Assembly: GCA_900557165.1 (NCBI GenBank)
Contig: USRS01000060.1
Location: 1-16,132, forward strand
DNA: 16,132 bases
Direction: 5' to 3'
Source: an uncultured Clostridium sp.
GTDB taxonomy: Bacteria > Bacillota > Clostridia > Peptostreptococcales > Peptostreptococcaceae
Shown here: positions 13,784 to 16,132 of the stretch, piece after piece
Layout of the letters: the number at the start of each line of letters is the position of its first letter
Position numbering within the stretch: position 1 is the stretch's first letter
The notes under the pieces: generated by a model
Seen by the model: the letters and a program-made list of their open reading frames with translations, nothing else
Told to the model about the DNA's origin: nothing
The model's database searches: none
Position numbers and translations under genes: made by a program

Positions 13784-14905
13784 TTACATGTTTAATAGTA
13801 ATTTTAGTTTTAATTGTATTATTCTTATAAATTGTTGTGTTGTTGGTGAGAATGATGCAAGTACTAGTACTGGGAATAATGCTGCAATAATCAACGCCCA
13901 CACATATTTTATTTTTAATTTGCTTTTATATAGTAAGTTAACACCTTTGGCATCAATTAACTTAGAACCAATTTTTAATCTTACAAGGAAAGTACTAGCC
14001 ATTCCTTTTCTTCCTTTTTCTAAAAAATCTATCATATTAGAATGTGTTCCAACTGCTACAATTAATTCAGCTCCATATTCATATGCTGTAAGCATAGCTA
14101 TATCTTCACTTGTTCCTGGCGCTGGGAAAACTACGGCATCTAATCCTAAATCTTGAATTCTTTTTAATCCTGGTGCTCTTCCATCCACATAGGCATGTAC
14201 TACTATTTCTCCAGCTTTTTTTAGTGTTTCATCACTTACACTATCCATATCTCCTACAATTACATCTGGTGTATATCCAAATTCTACAAGAGCATCTGCC
14301 CCGCCATCAACACCAACTAATACTGGTTTTACTTCTTCTATGTAAGAAATTATAGTACTTAAATCTTCTTTGTAGTCTTGTCCTCTTACTACAACTAATA
14401 CATGTCTATCTTTATATTTTGTTTTAACTTTAGGTATTTCAACTTCTCCTAAGATGAAGCCCTTTTCTTTTTTTGCGTATTCTATAGTATTATCTATAAA
14501 TCTATCTAATTCTACAGACATATTATCATATGCCTCTTTAATTTTTATAGCTACTTTATCTTTATCTAATACGCTACCTTCTCCTAAAAGTTGTCCATCT
14601 CTATAGATTTGTCCATTATTTACTTCTATTATTTGTCCTTCTTTTAATTCATCAAATAATTCTTGTCCAACATTATCTATAATTAAAATATTTTTATCTG
14701 TTAATATTCCTGGCCCTTTATTTGGATACTTCCCACTTATAGACTGTGCTGCATTTATAACTAGTTTTACTTTACCTTCTACAAGAGAATTGGCAGCTAC
14801 TTCATCTATATCCATATGATTTATAACTGCAATTTCTCTCCCTGTTAATCTTTTTGCAAGCCTTTTAGTTTTTCTATCTACTTTAATAGGGGCTTCCACT
14901 CTCAT
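13784..14905 (-). CDS. steA: SteA-like putative cytokinetic ring protein
   Basis: This 373-residue protein has a large N-terminal cytoplasmic part, one C-terminal membrane segment at about 334-352 (WALIIAALFPVLVLASF) and a short tail. The middle resembles the thiamin pyrophosphokinase fold: VGVDGGADAL at 197-206 and TPDVIVGDMDSVSD at 212-225. FPAPGTSEDIAML (260-272) and VAVGTHSNM (283-291) are further conserved patches. Corynebacterial SteA localises to the division ring and acts with SteB. An open frame runs 20 codons further upstream, but ATG 14903-14905 lies 8 bases after GGAGG (14914-14918), which is decisive. It is the first gene of a ten-gene co-directional run ending at pdp. In C. difficile a similar gene lies near spo0A; here it follows the CCA-adding enzyme instead. 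Confidence 0.85.
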   Translation of the reverse strand: MRVEAPIKVDRKTKRLAKRLTGREIAVINHMDIDEVAANSLVEGKVKLVINAAQSISGKYPNKGPGILTDKNILIIDNVGQELFDELKEGQIIEVNNGQIYRDGQLLGEGSVLDKDKVAIKIKEAYDNMSVELDRFIDNTIEYAKKEKGFILGEVEIPKVKTKYKDRHVLVVVRGQDYKEDLSTIISYIEEVKPVLVGVDGGADALVEFGYTPDVIVGDMDSVSDETLKKAGEIVVHAYVDGRAPGLKRIQDLGLDAVVFPAPGTSEDIAMLTAYEYGAELIVAVGTHSNMIDFLEKGRKGMASTFLVRLKIGSKLIDAKGVNLLYKSKLKIKYVWALIIAALFPVLVLASFSPTTQQFIRIIQLKLKLLLNM

Positions 14906-14942
14906 ATTTAAAACCTCCGACATTTTATTAAAATCATATAAC

Positions 14943-14951
14943 ATTATAACA
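14943..14951 (-). promoter_or_regulatory. Extended -10 promoter for the steA operon
   Basis: The minus strand reads TGTTATAAT, a TG-N-TATAAT extended -10 element. The -35 region at 17-base spacing (TTTCCT) is poor, which an extended -10 can offset. Transcription would begin near 14936, about 30 bases before the steA start codon. The 117-base gap between cca and steA has no GC-rich hairpin, so read-through from cca is also possible. Confidence 0.55.
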
Positions 14952-15022
14952 TTATTTATGACCAAAGGAAATATTTTATAGTTTTATAAATTATTATATG
15001 TTTTTTTATTTTTTCAAACAAT

Positions 15023-16132
15023 CTAGTTACTTTTTGTGTATTTCTCAATTATTTGGTCTTTATTATTTAGTTTTGGGTTTTTAATAACTTCATATAAAAT
15101 TTTATTAAGCATTTGACCTACTTCTTTATTTTTATATCCTAAAGATAGTATATCATTACCATTAATTTTTAAATTTTTAATAGTATAACATTCTTTATTA
15201 TCTTCAATTTCTTTATATATATCGACAATATTTTTTATATTTTTATCATTTCCATAAATAATCTTAGCTATATCTAGATATTCTTCAAATAAATTTTTTC
15301 CCATTTTATTTAACATTATTTTTATGCTAAACTTATCCAAATTTTTCATATCAATATCTTTTAAAGATGATAAAATCATATTACAATCCTTTTTTATTTT
15401 TTTTGAATATATTAATTTTTCATAAAAACTTTCACACTTAATATCAAATTCATATATCAAATAATCTAAAAGAACTAATCTTTTTAGCAAATCTTTTTCA
15501 ACTTTATTTAGTAATTTTAGGTTATAATATAATTTGTCAAGTTTTCTTTCATCATCTTCTTTACTCATATTTAAATACTCTAATAATTTTGTTTTAAATA
15601 AATTAATTAAATTTTCTGGATTTTTACTGAGTATGATTTTAGAAAATTCATCAGTTATTCTTTCTAAGCTAATATTTTTAATTATTTTTGCATTATCATA
15701 TATTGCTAATAAAGTTTCTTTTTCTATTGTAAAATCTAATTTACTTGAAAATCTAATAGCTCTAATCATTCTAAGCCCATCTTCATTAAATCTATCATAG
15801 GGATTACCCACTGTCTTGATAAGTTTTTTATTGAGGTCTTCTCTTCCTTTAAATAAGTCAACTAATCCTACTTTTTCATTATATGCCATGGCATTTATAG
15901 TAAAATCTCTTCTTTTTAAGTCTTCTTCCAGTTTATTGGTAAAATCCACCACATCAGGTCTTCTATGGTCTTTATATTCACCCTCAATTCTATATGTAGT
16001 TATTTCATAGATATCACCATCTATTATAACACTTACTGTTCCATGAACTATACCTGTTTTTATGCATTTAAAGTCTTTAAATATATCTAAAATAACTTTT
16101 GGAGTAGCACTAGTAGTTATATCATAATCATT
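15023..16132 (-). CDS. cca: CCA-adding tRNA nucleotidyltransferase (5' end outside window)
   Basis: This enzyme adds or repairs the 3'-terminal CCA of tRNAs using CTP and ATP. The frame stays open to the window edge, giving 369 visible residues; about 40-60 N-terminal residues with the GG-x-VRD motif are missing. The GTG at 15950-15952 is internal, because strongly conserved sequence continues upstream of it. Visible class II nucleotidyltransferase motifs are the metal-binding DYD at residues 2-4, KTGIVHGTVSVIIDG (about 26-40), EITTYRIEGEYKDHRRPD (about 43-60), RRDFTINAMAY (74-84) and the base-selecting EDGLR (117-121), followed by RAIRF. The rest is a lysine-rich helical RNA-binding region. 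No HD phosphohydrolase motif was seen. It lies 117 bases upstream of steA and may be cotranscribed with it. Confidence 0.94.
   Translation of the reverse strand, partial: NDYDITTSATPKVILDIFKDFKCIKTGIVHGTVSVIIDGDIYEITTYRIEGEYKDHRRPDVVDFTNKLEEDLKRRDFTINAMAYNEKVGLVDLFKGREDLNKKLIKTVGNPYDRFNEDGLRMIRAIRFSSKLDFTIEKETLLAIYDNAKIIKNISLERITDEFSKIILSKNPENLINLFKTKLLEYLNMSKEDDERKLDKLYYNLKLLNKVEKDLLKRLVLLDYLIYEFDIKCESFYEKLIYSKKIKKDCNMILSSLKDIDMKNLDKFSIKIMLNKMGKNLFEEYLDIAKIIYGNDKNIKNIVDIYKEIEDNKECYTIKNLKINGNDILSLGYKNKEVGQMLNKILYEVIKNPKLNNKDQIIEKYTKSN

Noticed and set aside
14906..14965. Twenty-codon N-terminal extension of SteA
   Set aside because: The only good ribosome site (GGAGG 14914-14918) lies inside this stretch and points to ATG 14903-14905. 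The proposed promoter -10 also falls within it.
15950..15952. GTG as the start of the CCA-adding enzyme
   Set aside because: Conserved family sequence including the DYD metal motif continues upstream to the window edge, so this codon is an internal valine.

Overview
The window is very AT-rich chromosomal DNA from a spore-forming, low-GC Gram-positive bacterium. Sporulation genes (sigK, spoIIM), the protein sequences and the gene order point to a clostridium. The intact sigK beside a class B penicillin-binding protein, and SigK without a pro-sequence, suggest Peptostreptococcaceae (relatives of Clostridioides difficile). The species cannot be fixed by eye. All 15 genes read on the minus strand, so transcription runs from high to low coordinates. 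No tRNA, rRNA, CRISPR array, insertion sequence or prophage was seen, and no gene-free stretch exceeds 300 bases. Bases 1-171, downstream of sigK, are AT-rich and show nothing recognisable.

In transcription order the layout is as follows. (1) 16132-15023: CCA-adding tRNA nucleotidyltransferase, cut by the window edge. (2) 14905-5629: a tight ten-gene run. It holds steA, a steB/MctB-like gene, a family 2 glycosyltransferase, a WecA/MraY-like phosphosugar transferase, a DUF3866 gene, a Nudix ADP-ribose pyrophosphatase, spoIIM, xerD, deoB and pdp. It has an extended -10 promoter in front and a strong terminator at 5579-5618. (3) 5498-2636: a clean sigma-A promoter, then mltG, trmR (yrrM-like) and trhP1 (yrrN-like), closed by a terminator. 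(4) 2572-172: a sporulation-type class B PBP, then sigK, closed by a terminator that overlaps the sigK stop codon.

The genes fall into four functional groups: envelope and division (steA, steB, two glycan-lipid enzymes, mltG, PBP), tRNA maturation and wobble-uridine modification (cca, trmR, trhP1), nucleoside salvage (deoB, pdp) and mother-cell sporulation (sigK, spoIIM, probably the PBP).

The most interesting signal is shared by the two clear sporulation genes. Each is preceded by a perfect inverted repeat of 12 or 13 bp. The near arm covers the start codon (sigK) or the Shine-Dalgarno (spoIIM). The far arm lies upstream of the predicted start of a sigma-E-like promoter. Read-through RNA from the upstream gene would hide the translation start, while RNA made from the sporulation promoter would lack the far arm and be free. 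Other points of note are a XerD that has lost both catalytic histidines, a TrhP1 lacking two canonical U32 cysteines, a SigK with neither pro-sequence nor skin interruption, and steA/steB linkage with nudix and xerD that also occurs in actinobacteria.
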